Source: Neodontobutis hainanensis (Eukaryota; Chordata; Actinopteri; Gobiiformes; Odontobutidae). From it: 64,000 bases of DNA. The position numbers and the translations under genes were made by a program. This document shows positions 13,501 through 26,941 of this stretch, one piece after another. The notes under the pieces were generated by a model, which saw only the letters and a program-made list of their open reading frames with translations, was not told where the DNA came from and ran no database searches. The stretch spans positions 1 to 64,000 of the forward strand of contig JALDNG010000831.1 of assembly GCA_024349245.1 (NCBI GenBank), given 5' to 3'. The stretch's first letter is position 1; the number at the start of each line of letters is the position of its first letter.

Positions 13501-16500
13501 TGCATTAGAACAGACTGTAGATGTGCAGTAGAACAGAATGTAGACTTGCAGTAGAACAGACTGCAGAGCAGCAGTAGTACAGACTCTAGACTGGCATTAA
13601 AACAGACTGTAGAGCTGCAGTAGAACAGACTGTAGAGGAGATGTAGAACAAACTGTAGAGGTGGAGTAGTAAAGACTTTTATTGGGCATTAGAACAGACT
13701 GTATTCGAGCAATAGAACAGACTATAGATGTGCAGTAGTACAGACTGCATTAGAACAGACTGTGGACGAGTATTTGAACAGACTATAGACGTGTATTAGA
13801 ACAGACTGTAGATGTCCAGTAAACCAGTCTAATGATGCTGCAGAAGAAAATAATTTAAAGGTCCGTTAGTAGAGGCTGTAGACGAGCATTAGAACAGACT
13901 GTAGATGTGCATTAGAACAGAATGTAGACATACAATAGAAAAGTCGTAGAGGTGCAGTTGAACAGACTATAGACATGCAGTTGAAAAGACTTCAGAGCAG
14001 CAGTAGAACAGACTCTAGACTGGCTTTAGAACAGACTGTAGTGCAGTAGAACAGACTGTATATGAGCAGTAAAACAGACTGTAGACGTGCAGTAGAACAG
14101 ACTGCAGTAGAGCAGAGGTAAAGAATGTAAACTGGCATTAGAACAGACTGTTGAGGTAAAGTTAAAATGACTGTAGACGTGCAGTAATACAGACTGTAGA
14201 CGAGCATTAGAACAGACTGTAGAAGTGCAGTAGTACAGAATTCAAATGTGCAGTAGAACAGACTGTAGACGTTTATTAGAACAGACTGTAGACTTGCAGT
14301 AGAACAGACCATAAATGAGTACAGACTGTAGACTTGCATTAGAACAGACTGTAGATGAGCAGTAGTACAGATTATAAACTCGCATTAGAACAGACTGTAG
14401 ATGAGCAGTAGTACAGATTATAGACTTGCATTAGAACAGACTGTAGATGTGCATTAGAACAGACTGTAGATATGCAGAAAAAGAGACTGTAGGCGTGCGG
14501 TAGAACAGACTGCAGTAGAGCAGAGGTACAGACTGTAAACTGGCATTAGAAGAGACTGTTGAGGTGCAGTTGAAAAGACTGTAGACGTGCAGTTGAACAG
14601 ACTGTAGATGTGCATTTAAAAGACTGTAGGCGTACAATACAACAGACTGTATACGAGCATTAGAACAGACTGTAGACATCTAGTAGAAAAGACCGTAGAT
14701 GTGCAGTAGTACAGAATTAAGACAAGCATTAGAACAGACTGTGGGCGAGCATTAGAACAGACTATAGACTGTAGACGTTTATTAGAACAGACTTTAGACC
14801 TGCACTAGAACAGACCATAAATGAGCAGTAGTACAGACTATAGACGTGCATTAGAACAGACTGTAGATGTGCATTAGAAACAGACTTTAGAAGTGCAGTA
14901 GTAGAGACTGTAGATGTGTTGTAGAAAAGACTGTAGACGTTTATCAAAACAGACTGCAGACATGCAGTAGAACAGACTGTAGGCGTGCAGTAGAACAGAC
15001 TGTAGGCAAGCATTAGAACATACTGTAAACATCCAGTAGAACAGACTGACAATGTGCAGAAGAATAGACTTTAGAGGTGCAGTAGTACAGACTGTAGACG
15101 AGCATTAGAACAGACTGTATATGAGTATTAGAAAACACTGTAGACATGCTTTAGAACAGACTGTAGAAATGTAGTAGTTCAGACTGTAGACGAGCATTAG
15201 AACAGACTCTATATGAGTATTAGAAAACACTACTAGAATTGCTTTACAACAGACTGTAGAGGTGCAGTAATACAGACTGTAGACGAGCATTAAAAAAAGA
15301 CTGTAGAAGTGCAGTAGTACAGACTGTAAATGTGCAGAACAGACTGTAGACGTTTATTAAAACAGATTGTAGACGTGGAGTAGAACAGACCGTACATGAG
15401 CAGTAGTACAACTTGTAGACTTGCATTGGAACAGACTGTAGATGTGCTTTAGAACAGACTGTAGATGTGCAGTAAAACAGACTGTAGACATGCAGTAGAA
15501 CAGACTTCAGAGCAGCAGAAGTACAGACAGTAGATTGGCTTTAGAAATGACTGTAGATGAGCATTAAAAAAGACTGTAAACGTCCAGTAGAACAGACTGA
15601 CAATGTGCAGAAGAATAGACTGTAGAGATGGAGTAGTACAGACTGTAGACGAGCATTAGAACAGACTGTATATAAGTATTACAAAACACTCTAGACATGC
15701 TTTAGAACAGACTGTAGAGGTGCAGTAATACAGACTGTAGCGAGCATTAGAACAGACTGTAGAGGTGCAGTTGAACAGACTGTAGACTTGCAGTTGAACA
15801 GACTGTAAACATTTATTAGAAGAGATTTTAGACCTGCAGTAGAAAAGACCGTAGATGAGCAGTAGTAAAGACTGTAGACTTGCATTAGAAGAGACTGTAG
15901 ATGTGCATTAAAACAGACTTTAGAAGTGCAGTAGTAGAGACTGTAGACGTGCAGTAGAACAGACTGTAGATGAGCAGTAGTATAGACTGTAGACTTGCAT
16001 TAGAACAGACTGTAGATGTGCAGTAGAACAGACTGTAGATATGCAGTAAAAAGACTGTAGAAGTGCAATAGAACAGACTTCAGTAGAGCAGAGTACAGAC
16101 TGTAAAATGGCATTAGAACAGACTGTAGACTTGGAGTTGAACAGACTTCAGAGCAGCAGCAGTAGTACAGACTCTAGTTTGGCTTTAGAACTGACTGTAG
16201 ACGAGCATTAGAACAGACTGTAAACGTCCAGTAGAACAGACTGTAGATGTGCATTAGAACAGACTGCAGACGTACAATAGAACAGACTGTAGACGAGCAT
16301 TAGAACAGATTGTAGGCGTCCAGTAGAACAGTCTGTATTTGTGCAGTTTACAGACTAAAGACCTGCATTAGAACAGACTGTGGATGAGCATTAGAACAGA
16401 CAATAGACGTGCATAAGAACATAATGTAGTTGTGAAGTAGAACAAATTGTAGAGATGCAGTAGTACAGAATGTCGACAATTATCACAACAGTTTATAGTA

Positions 16501-17239
16501 GACAAAGAGTAGAACAGACTGTGGACTTGCATTAGAACAGACTGTAGATGTGCAGTAGAACAAACTGTAGATGTGCAGTAGAACAGACTGTAGAGGTGCA
16601 GTAGTACAGAAAGTTGACAATTATGAAAAGAGACTGTAGGCGTGCAGTAGAACAGACTCTAGACAATTATTAGAAAAGACTGTAGACATCCAGTAGAACA
16701 GACTGTAGATGTGCATTAGAGGAAACTGTAGACGTTTATTAAAAGAGACTATGAGTCGTGCAGTAGAACAGACTGTAGACGTGCAATAGAACAGACTGTA
16801 GTGGTGCAGTTGAACAGATTGTAGGCGTGCAGTTGAACAGACTTCATAGCAGCAGTAGTACAGACTCTAGAATGGCTTTAGAACTGATTGTAGACGAGCA
16901 TTAGAACTGACTGTAGACGACCATTAGAACAGACTGTACATGTGCAGTAGAAGAGATTGTAGATGTGCAGTAGAACAGACTGTGGAGCCGCAGTAGTACA
17001 CACTCTAGACTGGCATTAGAACAGACTGTAGACTTGCAGTAGAACAGACTGACAATGCTTCAGAGGAATAGACTTTAGTGGTGCAGTAGTTCAGACTGTA
17101 GACGAGCATTAGAACAGACTTTATATTAGTATTAGAAAACTCTCTAGACATGCTTTAGAACAGACTGTAGAGGTGCAGTAGTACAGACTGTAGATGTGCA
17201 GTAGAACAGACTGTAGAGCGTTCATTATAACAGACTGTA
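7591..17239 (+). repeat. 23-bp satellite array, + orientation (segment 1)
   Basis: Monomers of 23 bp carry an almost invariant core ACAGACTGTAG, then A(T/C)GTGCA and (G/T)TAGA; strand is given as the one reading ACAGACTGTAG. Variant monomers (for example AGAGCAGCAGTAGTACAGAC, CACTCTAGACATGCTTTAG and TGACAATGTGCAGAAGAATAG) recur in fixed order, so the array has higher-order repeats. The block at 8960-10000 reappears at 12300-13450, 39210-40450 and, shortened, 57440-58400. The block at about 7800-8700 reappears at 30960-31850 and 50750-51700. No gene is seen here. ORFs of 60-120 codons are a period effect (three 23-bp monomers give a 23-residue repeat). Confidence 0.93.
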
Positions 17240-17596
17240 TAGGGCGTCAGTGGCTCAGTGGTAGAGCGGTCGTCTTTCAACCGGAAGGTAGTGTGTTCGA
17301 TTCCGCTCTCCCCACAATTCATTCTGTCGTTGTGTCCTTGGGCAAGACACTTAACCCACCTTGCCTCGTATGAATGTTTAAGAATGTTCAGTGAATGTAT
17401 GTGGTGATGGTCAAAGAGGCCTTAGGGTCAAAATGGCTGCCACGTCTCTGTCAGTCTGCCCTAGGGCATCTGTGGCTACAGTTGTAGTTACCATCACCAG
17501 TGTGTGACTGTGTATGAATGAATAATGGACGGCTTGTGGGCGCTTTGAGTCCCTTGGTCCCTTGGGAGAAAAGCGCAATATAAATCCAATCCATTA
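17240..17596 (+). mobile_element. tRNA-derived SINE, V-SINE-like
   Basis: A 357-bp insertion sits in the satellite. Its head resembles a tRNA and keeps RNA polymerase III promoter boxes: an A box TGGCTCAGTGG at 17251-17261 and a B box TGTTCGATTCC at 17294-17304 (one mismatch to the usual GGTTCGANTCC). It is followed by a body containing TTGTGTCCTTGGGCAAGACA, common in fish SINEs, and a 3' tail with GCGCTTTGAG and AAAAGCGCAATATAAA, which resembles LINE-derived tails. The flanking ACTGTA at 17234-17239 and 17597-17602 is a candidate 6-bp target-site duplication, though this word is also part of every satellite monomer. Family name is from recognition only. A functional tRNA gene is unlikely because the acceptor arm does not pair properly and a long non-tRNA body follows. 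Confidence 0.85.
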
Positions 17597-18160
17597 ACTG
17601 TAGACCTGCAGTAGAACAGACCGTAGATGAGCAGTAGTACAAACATTAGACTTGCATTAGAAAAGACTGTAGATGTGCATTAGAACAGACTTTAAAAGTG
17701 CAGTAGTATAGACTGTAGATATGCAGTAGAACAGACTGTAGAACTTTATCAGAACAGACTGTAGACGTGCAGAAGAACAGACTGTAGGTGAGCAGTAGTA
17801 CAAAATGTAGACTTTCATTAGAACAGACTCTAGATGTGCATTAGAACAGACTGTATATGAGCAGTAAAACAGACTGTAGAGGTGCAGTAGAACAGACTGC
17901 AGTAGAGCAGAAGTACAGACTGTAGACTTGCATTAGAAATGACTGTAAACATCCAGTAAAACAGACTGACAATGTGCAGAAGAATAGACTAGGTGCAGTA
18001 CTACAGACTGTACATGAGCATTAGAACAGACTGTATATGAGTATTAGAAAACACTGTAGACATGCTTTAGAACAGACTCTAGAGGTGCAGTTTAACAGAT
18101 TGTGGACGAGCATTAGAACAGACTGTATATGAGTATTAGAAAACACTCTAGACATGCTTT
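17597..18160 (+). repeat. 23-bp satellite array, + orientation (segment 2)
   Basis: Same 23-bp family as segment 1. This short stretch lies between the SINE and the L2 LINE. The order of variants at 17980-18160 is closely matched at 25450-25550, where no LINE is present. No other feature is seen. Confidence 0.92.
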
Positions 18161-21100
18161 ATAATAATAATAATAATAAATTTTATTTGTAATGCACTTT
18201 ACATTTGTACAATCTCAAAGTGCTACAGCGCATATCAAAGTAATTCAATATAAAAAGAAAACAAAGCAGCGAAAACCTAAAAACGTTCATTGAAAAGCTT
18301 TTGTAAAAGAAATGTTTTTAGGTTGCGTTTAAAAGCATCAGTAGTCTGTGGGGCCCTCAGGTAGTCCGGGAGGGTATTCCACAGCCTCGGAGCAACCGAT
18401 GAAAAGGCCCTATCACCCATGCTGCAAAGTTTTGTTCTGGGAATTTGGAGGATGTTTGAGTTTGCAGAACGAAGAGTGCGTGCAGAGTCACGAAAGGTCG
18501 GGTGGGTGAGAAGTTCCTGCAGGTAGAGGGGGCATGTCCGTGAATACACTGATGGGTGAGGAGGAAACTTTATACACAATTCTCAGTGAGACAGGGAGCC
18601 AGTGAAGAAATTTCAGGATGGGGGTGATGTGTTCATGCTTGCGCACCCTCATCAGGATTCTGGCAGCGCTATTTTGGATGTACTGAAGTCTCTGGATGCT
18701 TTTGCCAGAGATCCCGATGAGGAGTGCATTACAGTAGTCCAGCCTGGAAGAAACAAAGGCATGTACGAGCTTCTCTGCATCCTCCATGCTGAGTATTGGG
18801 AGTCTGGCGATGTTCTTGAGATGAAAGAATGAGGTCTTGCATAGGTGTTTAATGTGGGTGTCAAAGGTGAGATGAGGATCCATTTTGACACCTAAATTAC
18901 TGACCGATGTGGAGAGGGATATATTATGGCGGAAAAGTGATGCTAGTGATGGTTGAAGTGCGAAGTTGATGTGGTGTACCAATTAAGATGGCATCAGTTT
19001 TAGAGCAATTTAACTGAAGGAAATTGAGCTTCATCCAAATCTCTATCTCTTCCAGGCAGGTGGTCAATGTGGATGTTTGTAGGGAGCAGAGAAAGTGGAG
19101 GTTGTCCTTAAATACAGCTACGTATCATTAGCATAACAATGGAATGATATACCATGTCTACTAATGATTTTACCAAGGGGAGCATGTAAATGGAGAAAAG
19201 TGTGGGACCCAGCACAGAGCCCTGAGGAACACCACAGGTGACATTATGAGTGAGTGATTTGGCTTTGCCCAGGGCAACGTACTCAGTTCTGCCAGTCAGA
19301 TATGAAATGAACCAGTCGTAAACATTTTCTGAAAGTCCAATGGTGTATTTCAGGCGGTGTAGAAGAATGTTGTGGTCTACTGTGTCAAAAGCAGCTGTTA
19401 GATCTAGCAGGATAAGTAGTGATGGGGAACCAGTATCTGCCGCCATCAGAAGGTCATTGGTGATCCTGACCAAGGATGTTTCAGTGCTATGACCAGGGCG
19501 GAAACCCGACTGAAATTTTTCAAACAGGTTATTGTTTTTGAGGTGAGTATGAAGTTGTACTGCAACTATTTTTCCAAAACCTTTGATAGAAATGGTAGGT
19601 TTGAGATGGGCCTATAGTTGCAGAGGACTTCAGGGTCCATAGTTGTTTTTAAGTAGAGGTTTGATGACAGCGGTTTTTAATGTGGATGGGATATGACCAA
19701 CCAGAAGGGAGTTTTATTATCTTGGTGATAAATGGAGAGACAACAGAGAGGTTGGCCTTCAGCAGAGTGGAAGGAAAGGATCCAGGGCACAGGTGGCCGG
19801 CTTCATCTTTCTGATAACATCCTCCACTTCTTCCTGTGTGACATCAGTGAAAGAGCTGAGGACTGGACAATCTTCAATGCTGGATCTTCCGTTGGAGGAG
19901 GCAGAGCAGCAGTGGTAGTGAGTTGAGCGGATATTATTTACTTTTTGTTTGAAAAGGTAATAAACATATTACACCTCTCCTCAGTGGTCTCATAGTGGGA
20001 GAGCGGGGTTTGAGAAAGTGGTTTATTGTTGAAAAAGTTGTTTTGAGTTTCCAGGACTGTTATTGATAATAGTGGAATAATACCGTGACTCGCGTCTTTC
20101 AGAGCTTCTGCATAAGCCCTCTTTTGTTCCCTGTATGCCTGTTTGTGAACAGTCAGTCCAGAAGCCTTGAACCGCCGCTCAAGGACACGCCCAGCTGCTT
20201 TCATCTTTCGCAGCTCGCAGGTGTACCAAGGTGCTGACCGTGTGAATGAGGCGGTCCTTGGTATCAGAGGGGCATGGAGGTCCAGGAGACTGCTCAGGGA
20301 CTGGTTATAGAAATCCACCGAGTCAGCAACGGAAACCAAGTCAGAAAGGCCAATGGAAAGAGAGGAGATATGTTGAAGGTCCTGGACCAGGACATCCGCT
20401 TTGATGTTTTTCAACTTTCTATAGTAGATCTGTCTCTTTGGTTTGATGTGAGAGAAAGGAAAGGGCAACTCCATTGCCACAACCTTGTGATCTGAAAATC
20501 CAAGATCATAAACCTGTAGGTTACTGATGAGAGCTGAGTTTGAAATGATTAAATCGAGTATGTGTCCCTGGAATGTGTGGGGACATCAACATGTTGTTGT
20601 AGGTTGAGAGTCTAGCAGCTGAAGAAAATCAGCAGCAAGATGACATGAGTGTCAACATGAATATTTATATCTCCCAGGATAATAATATTGGCCAGGTAGT
20701 ACAAAGTGTAGTGAGGAGATCAGATATTTCCGGGATAAACACAGAATTTTGCTTAGGGGGCCGATAAATTAGGAGAACAGTCATTGGAAAAGGAGGCTTG
20801 CATTTAAATGCTAGACACTCACATGAAAATGTCGCAGGCAGCGTAATGCGGGACAACTCCAGGTCCTGTCGGTGAATGACGACTAGGCCACCACCACGGC
20901 GGTGCTGCGGCGGCCTCCAAGTAACTGTATCCAGGGGACAGGCTTCATTTAGGGCAGAGAACACCTCTGGCTGATGCCATGTTTCTGTTAAACACATGAA
21001 GTCAAGTCTTTTCTCCTAATGTGTTCTTCAATCAGTACAGATTTATTATTGATGGATTGAGTGTTAAAAGTTCGAATTTAACCAATGACTGAGGGTGAAT

Positions 21101-21681
21101 CTCTGAACTGGACACAAAACATTAAAATCCACTCCACGCAGGCTGGAATCCACTCCACGAAATGTATCCAACCCAAAGTGTGGGGATCCCGTGCTGGAGA
21201 GTGGATGTCTCGCGATATTTCCATTGTTGATAGTGACTGGAGCAGAGGCATTCTGATGACGCATTAAGCATGCGACAGATGACCAGAGAGAAGGAATGCT
21301 TGTAGAATAGCTGTTTGGATGGTTATGGAAGATGAATTTCCGACCAGATCCTCTATGAATGTACCGCGGACGGCGAAGGAGTCCAAGTTCTTTGATAATG
21401 GGGATATTAAATCCAGGTGTGGTTGCGAGATGTAGTCCACGAAGTTGGGAGCTGGAATAGCGGAGCGACATTCTGACCGAGGATGTCAGCCAGACAGCGC
21501 AAGCTAGCAGACAACACCAGCACAGCAGCGAAAATTGTAGTAGGTAGGTGCTCCTTGCAGTTATAAGCATAATTTAAAAACACAATTTAAAAATCGCGGG
21601 CGAGCAGAGTGGAGAAGCGGCGAACACACAGCGCCAGCGTCCTCCAACCTCTAGGTACCCACAGGCCCTTAGCTTGTCGAC
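18161..21681 (-). mobile_element. L2-type non-LTR retrotransposon, near full length, decayed
   Basis: A 3.5-kb LINE on the minus strand. Its 3' end is the ATT-repeat tail (18161-18180 on +), typical of L2-like elements, preceded by a short 3' UTR. The satellite resumes at 21682. Against the empty counterpart near 25540 the junction lost about four bases, and no clear target-site duplication is visible. Reading from 21570 down to 18277, broken frames give in order an N-terminal region, an EEP endonuclease region, a linker, the reverse transcriptase and a C-terminal region. Several frameshifts and stops show that it is inactive. Clade call (L2, Jockey superfamily) is by recognition of the RT and C-terminal motifs and the absence of an RNase H domain. 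Confidence 0.88.
18277..21570 (-). pseudogene. Broken LINE ORF2 (endonuclease + reverse transcriptase)
   Basis: Minus-strand pieces in order: 21570-21064, N-terminal extension; 20997-20665, endonuclease part with LTETWHQPE and a later LIYRPPK; 20480-19938, linker before RT (APWYTCELRKMKAAGRVLER); 19473-19108, RT palm with LLDLTAAFDTVDHNILL and GVPQGSVLGP; 18982-18488 and 18579-18277, C-terminal part with NSAARILMRVRKHEHI, LHWLPV and APRLWNTLPDYLR. The product would nick DNA and copy the element RNA at the nick. The catalytic YADD box is lost: around 19115-19137 the matching codons read YAND, the next codon is a stop, and the surrounding frame is shifted. At least four frame changes are needed to read through, so this is a pseudogene. 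Confidence 0.85.
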
Positions 21682-24600
21682 CAGACTGTAGAAGAGCAGT
21701 AGTTCAGACTGTAGACGAGCATTAGAACAAACTGTATATTTGAATTAGAAAACACTATAGACATGCTTTAGAACAGACTGTAGAGGTGCAGTTTAACAGA
21801 CTGTAGACGAGCATTAGAACAGACTGTATTTGAGTATAAGAAAACACACTAGACATGCTTTGGAACAGACTGTAGAGGTGCAGTAATACAGACTGTAGAC
21901 GAGCATTAGAACAGTCTGTAGAAGTGCAGTATTACAGACTGTAGATGTGCAGTAGAACAGACTGTAGACATTTATTAGAAGAGATTTTAGACCTGCAGTA
22001 GAACAGACCATAGATGAGCAGTAGTAAAGACTGTAGACTTGCATTAGAACAGACTGTAGATGTGCAATAGAACAGACTGTAGATGTGCAGTAAAAAGAAT
22101 GTAGAAGTGCAATAGAACAGACTGCAGTAGAGCAGAGGTACAGACTGTAAAATGGCATTAGAACAGACTGTAGAAGTGCAGTTGAACAGACTGTAGACTT
22201 GCAGTTAAACAGACTTCAGAGCAGCAGTAGTACAGACTCTAGATTGGCTTTAGAACTGACTGTAGACGTCAGTAGAACAGACTGTAGATGTGCATTAGAA
22301 CAGACTGTAGATGTGCATTAGAAGAGACTGTAGAACTTTAATAAAACCGACTAGAGTCGTGCAGTAGAACAGACTGTAGAAGAGCAGTAGAAGAGACAGT
22401 GGACTTGCAGTTGAACAGACTGTAGATGTGCATTAGAACAGACTGTAGATGTGCAGTAGAACAGAATGTAGACTTGCAGTAGAACAGACTGTAGAGCAGC
22501 AGTAGTACAGACTCTAGACTGGCATTAGAACAGACTGTAGACCTGCAGTAGAACAGACTGTAGAGGAGAAGTAGAACAAACTGTAGAGGTGGAGTAGTAA
22601 AGACTTTTATTGGGCATTAGAACAGACTGTATTCGAGCAATAGAACAGACTATAGATGTGCAGTAGTACAGACTGCATTAGAACAGACTGTGGACGAGTA
22701 TTTGAAGAGACTATATACGTGTATAGAACAGACTGTAGATGTCCAGTAAAACAGACTAATGATGCTGCAGAAGAATAGAATTTAAATGTCCGTTAGTAGA
22801 GACTGTAGACAAGCATTAGAACAGACTGTGTATGAGTATTAGAATAGACTGTAGACATACTTTAGAACAGACTGTAGAGGTGCAATAGTACAGACTGTAC
22901 ACGAGCAGTAGTACAGACTGTAGACTTGCATTAGAACAGACTGTAGATGTGCATTAGAACAGAATGTAGACATACAATAGAACAGACGTAGAGTTGCAGT
23001 TGAACAGACTACAGACAAGCAGTTGAACAGACTTCAGAGCAGCAGTAGAACAGACTGTAGACGTGCAGTAGAACAGACTGCAGTAGAGCAGAGGTAAAGA
23101 ATGTAAACTGGCATTAGAACAGACTGTTGAGGTGTAGTTGAAATGACTGTAGGCGTGCAGTAATACAGACTGTAGACGAGCATTAGAACAGACTGTAGAA
23201 GTGCAGTAGTACAGACTGTGGATGTGCAGTAGAACAGACTGTAGACGTTTATTACAACAGACTGTAGACCTGCAGTAGAACAGACCGTAAATGAGCAGTA
23301 TTACAGACTGTAGACTTGCATTAGAACAGACTGTAAATGAGCAGTAGTACATATTATAGACTTGCATTAGAACAGACTGTGGACGAGCATTAGAACAGAC
23401 TATAGACTGTAGACATTTATTAGAACAGACTGTAGACCTGCACTAGAACAGACCATAGATGAGCAGTAGTACTGACTATAGACTTGCATTAGAACAGACT
23501 GTAGATGTGCATTAGAAACAGACTTTAGAAGTGCAGTAGTAGAGACTGTAGATGTGTAGTAGAAAAGACTGTAGACATTTATTAATACAGACTATAGTCG
23601 TGCAGTAGAACAGACTGTAGACGTACAATAGAACAGACTGTAGAGGTGCAGTTGAACAGACTGTAGACGTGCAGTTGAACAGACTTTAGAGCATCAGTAG
23701 TACAGACTCTAGATTGGCTTTAGAACAGACTGTTGTCGAGCTTTAGAACAGACTGTAAACGTTCAGTAGAACAGAATGACAATTAGAGACTGTAGACGAC
23801 CAGTAGAACAAACTGTAGATGTGCATTAGAAAAGACTGTAGATGTTTATTAAAAAAGACTTTAATCGTGCAGTAGAGCAGACTGTAGACGTACAATAGAA
23901 CAGACTGTAGAGCTGCAATAGAACAGACGTAGAGTTGCAGTTGAACAGACTACAGACAAGCAGTTGAACAGACTTCAGAGCAGCAGTAGAACAGACTGTA
24001 GACGTGCAGTAGAACAGACTGCAGTAGAGCAGAGGTAAAGAATGTAAACTGGCATTAGAACAGACTGTTGAGGTGTAGTTGAAATGACTGTAGACGTGCA
24101 GTAATACAGACTGTAGACGAGCATTAGAACAGACTGTAGAAGTGCAGTAGTACAGACTGTGGATGTGCAGTAGAACAGACTGTAGACGTTTATTACAACA
24201 GACTGTAGACCTGCAGTAGAACAGACCGTAAATGAGCAGTATTACAGACTGTAGACTTGCATTAGAACAGACTGTAAATGAGCAGTAGTACATATTATAG
24301 ACTTGCATTAGAACAGACTGTGGACGAGCATTAGAACAGACTATAGACTGTAGACATTTATTAGAACAGACTGTAGACCTGCACTAGAACAGACCATAGA
24401 TGAGCAGTAGTACTGACTATAGACTTGCATTAGAACAGACTGTAGATGTGCATTAGAAACAGACTTTAGAAGTGCAGTAGTAGAGACTGTAGATGTGTAG
24501 TAGAAAAGACTGTAGACATTTATTAATACAGACTATAGTCGTGCAGTAGAACAGACTGTAGACGTACAATAGAACAGACTGTAGAGGTGCAGTTGAACAG

Positions 24601-26344
24601 ACTGTAGACGTGCAGTTGAACAGACTTTAGAGCATCAGTAGTACAGACTCTAGATTGGCTTTAGAACAGACTGTTGTCGAGCTTTAGAACAGACTGTAAA
24701 CGTTCAGTAGAACAGAATGACAATTAGAGACTGTAGACGACCAGTAGAACAAACTGTAGATGTGCATTAGAAAAGACTGTAGATGTTTATTAAAAAGACT
24801 TTAATCGTGCAGTAGAGCAGACTGTAGACGTACAATAGAACAGACTGTAGAGCTGCAATTGAACAGACTGTAGACAAGCAGTTGAACAGACTTCAGAGCA
24901 GCAGTAGTACAGACTCTAGATTGGCTTTAGAACAGACTGTAGATGAGCTTTAGAACAGACTGTAAATGTTCAGTAGAACAGACTGACAATTAGAACACAT
25001 TGTATATGTGCAGTAAAACAGACTGTAGAAGTGCAGTAGAATAGACTGCAGTAGAGCAGTAGTAAAGACTGTAAAATGGCATTAGAACAGACTGTAGATG
25101 TGCATTAGAACAGACTTTAAAAGTGCAGTAGTAGAGACTGTAGATATGCAGTAGAACAGACTGTAGAAGTTTATCAGAACAGACTGTAGACGTGCAGAAG
25201 AACAGACTGTAGGTGAGCAGTAGTACAGAATGTAGACTTGCATTAGAACAGACTGTAGATGTGCATTAGAACAGACTGTATATGAGCAGTAAAACAGACT
25301 GTAGACGTGCAGTAGAACAGACTGCAGTAGAGCAGAAGTACAGACTGTAAACTGGCATTAGAACAGACTGTAGATGAGCAGTAGTACAGACTGTAGACTT
25401 GCATTTAAAATGACTGTAAACATCCAGTAAAACAGACTGACAATGTGCAGAAGAATAGACTAGGTGCAGTACTACAGACTGTACATGAGCATTAGAACAG
25501 ACTGTATATGAGTATTAGAAAACACTCTAGACATGCTTTAGAACAGACTGTAGAAGAGCAGTAGTTCAGACTGTAGACGAGCATTAGAACAAACTGTATA
25601 TTTGAATTAGAAAACACTATAGACATGCTTTAGAACAGACTGTAGAGGTGCAGTTTAACAGACTGTAGACGAGCATTAGACCAGACTGTATTTGAGTATA
25701 AGAAAACACTCTAGACATGCTTTGGAACAGACTGTAGAGGTGCAGTAATACAGACTGTAGATGAGCATTAGAACAGTCTGTAGAAGTGCAGTATTACAGA
25801 CTGTAGATGTGCAGTAGAACAGACTGTAGACATTTATTAGAAGAGATTTTAGACCTGCAGTAGAACAGACCGTAGATGAGCAGTAGTAAAGACTTGCATT
25901 AGAACAGACTGTAGATGTGCATTAGAACAGACTGTATATGAGCAGTAAAACAGACTGTAGACGTGCAGTTGAACAGACTGTATATGAGCAGTAAAACAGA
26001 CTGTAGATGTGCATTAGAACAGACTGTAGAAGTGCAGTAGTACAGACTGTAGATGTGCAGTAGAACAGACTGTAGAGCGTTTATTACAACAGACTGTAGA
26101 CCTGCAGTAGAACAGACCGTAAATGAGCAGTAGTACAGACTGTAGACTTGCATTAGAACAGACTGTAGATGTGCATTAGAAACAGACTTTAGAAGTGCAG
26201 TAGTTGAGACTGCAGATGTGCAGTAGTACAGACTGTAGACGAGCATTAGAACAGACTGTATATGAGTATTAGAAAATACTGTAGACATGCTTTAGAACAG
26301 ATTGTAGAGGTGCAGTAATACAGACTGCAGATGAGCATTAGAAC
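21682..26344 (+). repeat. 23-bp satellite array, + orientation (segment 3)
   Basis: Same 23-bp family. The stretch 21684-22100 is closely repeated at 25549-25900. It contains a clean 941-bp tandem duplication, listed separately. The last part (26230-26344) is the start of a block that also begins at about 47897 and 49575. No gene seen. Confidence 0.92.
22981..24840 (+). repeat. 941-bp tandem higher-order repeat (two copies)
   Basis: Copy 1 starts at 22981 and copy 2 at 23922. Two widely spaced markers give the same offset: AACAGACGTAGAGTTGCAG at 22981/23922 and CGTTCAGTAGAACAGAATGA at 23760/24701. The copies are nearly identical by eye, differing for example in one A-run near 23850 versus 24790. 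The junction region (about 23826-23921) matches 24767-24840. 941 is about 41 monomers of 23 bp (943), as expected for unequal exchange in register. Confidence 0.88.
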
Positions 26345-26370
26345 CATTGACGGTATAAGGGCTGGACATA
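26345..26370 (+). repeat. Left terminal inverted repeat of the P/hAT-like element
   Basis: Begins CATTGACGGTATAAGGGC and ends GGACATA. It pairs with 30040-30065 with three mismatches in 26. Confidence 0.82.
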
Positions 26371-26941
26371 GCAAGCCCGCTTCGGTCTGTGCCAAATAGG
26401 AAGTAGGGGTTGGCTCCATCAAGCATGACCCTATTGACATCCATTGAAAAATCGGCAATTATGAAGTGACTATTTTCTCACAGTCATCATTCTAACGCTG
26501 CCGCCTTTCTTTGAACACAATCTTATTATTCCGTAATTGCTATATTGATATTTGTCACATAACTCATACTATTAAGATTAATAACCTACCTATCAGATGC
26601 CTCTATTCTGCTATGTCGGATCGTGGGGCGTGGCTGATCTCGCTACCGGCATTTTGTAGTTTTAAGCTGCTCGTAAAAAAAAAGCAGCTGGAATATAGCG
26701 TTATATGAACAGAAGAGAGACTCGTGGAGACCTAACTATTTTAAATCAGTGAAGTTCAAGCTTTTGCTACACCCAAAGATTGTTTTTAGTTAGTCTTTGT
26801 TTTCTGAAACTTTTAGCCAGTAAGTCTTCGTTTTTGTTAATTAGTTTGTTAGTTGCTGCTGTTCATGTATGGAGATCGCTTGCTTTTAGCTAAAAGCTAA
26901 CGCTAGCTGTGTTTGATTTAACTCCGCTAATTTAAGTAACT

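Noticed and set aside
7591..17239. CRISPR-like regular short repeats
   Set aside because: No unique spacers between repeats, monomers are contiguous, and the context is eukaryotic.
17240..17312. Functional tRNA gene
   Set aside because: A and B boxes are present, but acceptor pairing is poor and the sequence continues into a SINE body and tail.
18602..18832. 76-codon + strand ORF over the L2 element
   Set aside because: Antisense shadow of the LINE C-terminal coding region.
23826..24308. 160-codon Cys/Tyr-rich ORF and its twin at 22954-23367
   Set aside because: Both are three-monomer translations of the 23-bp satellite; their similarity comes from the 941-bp duplication.
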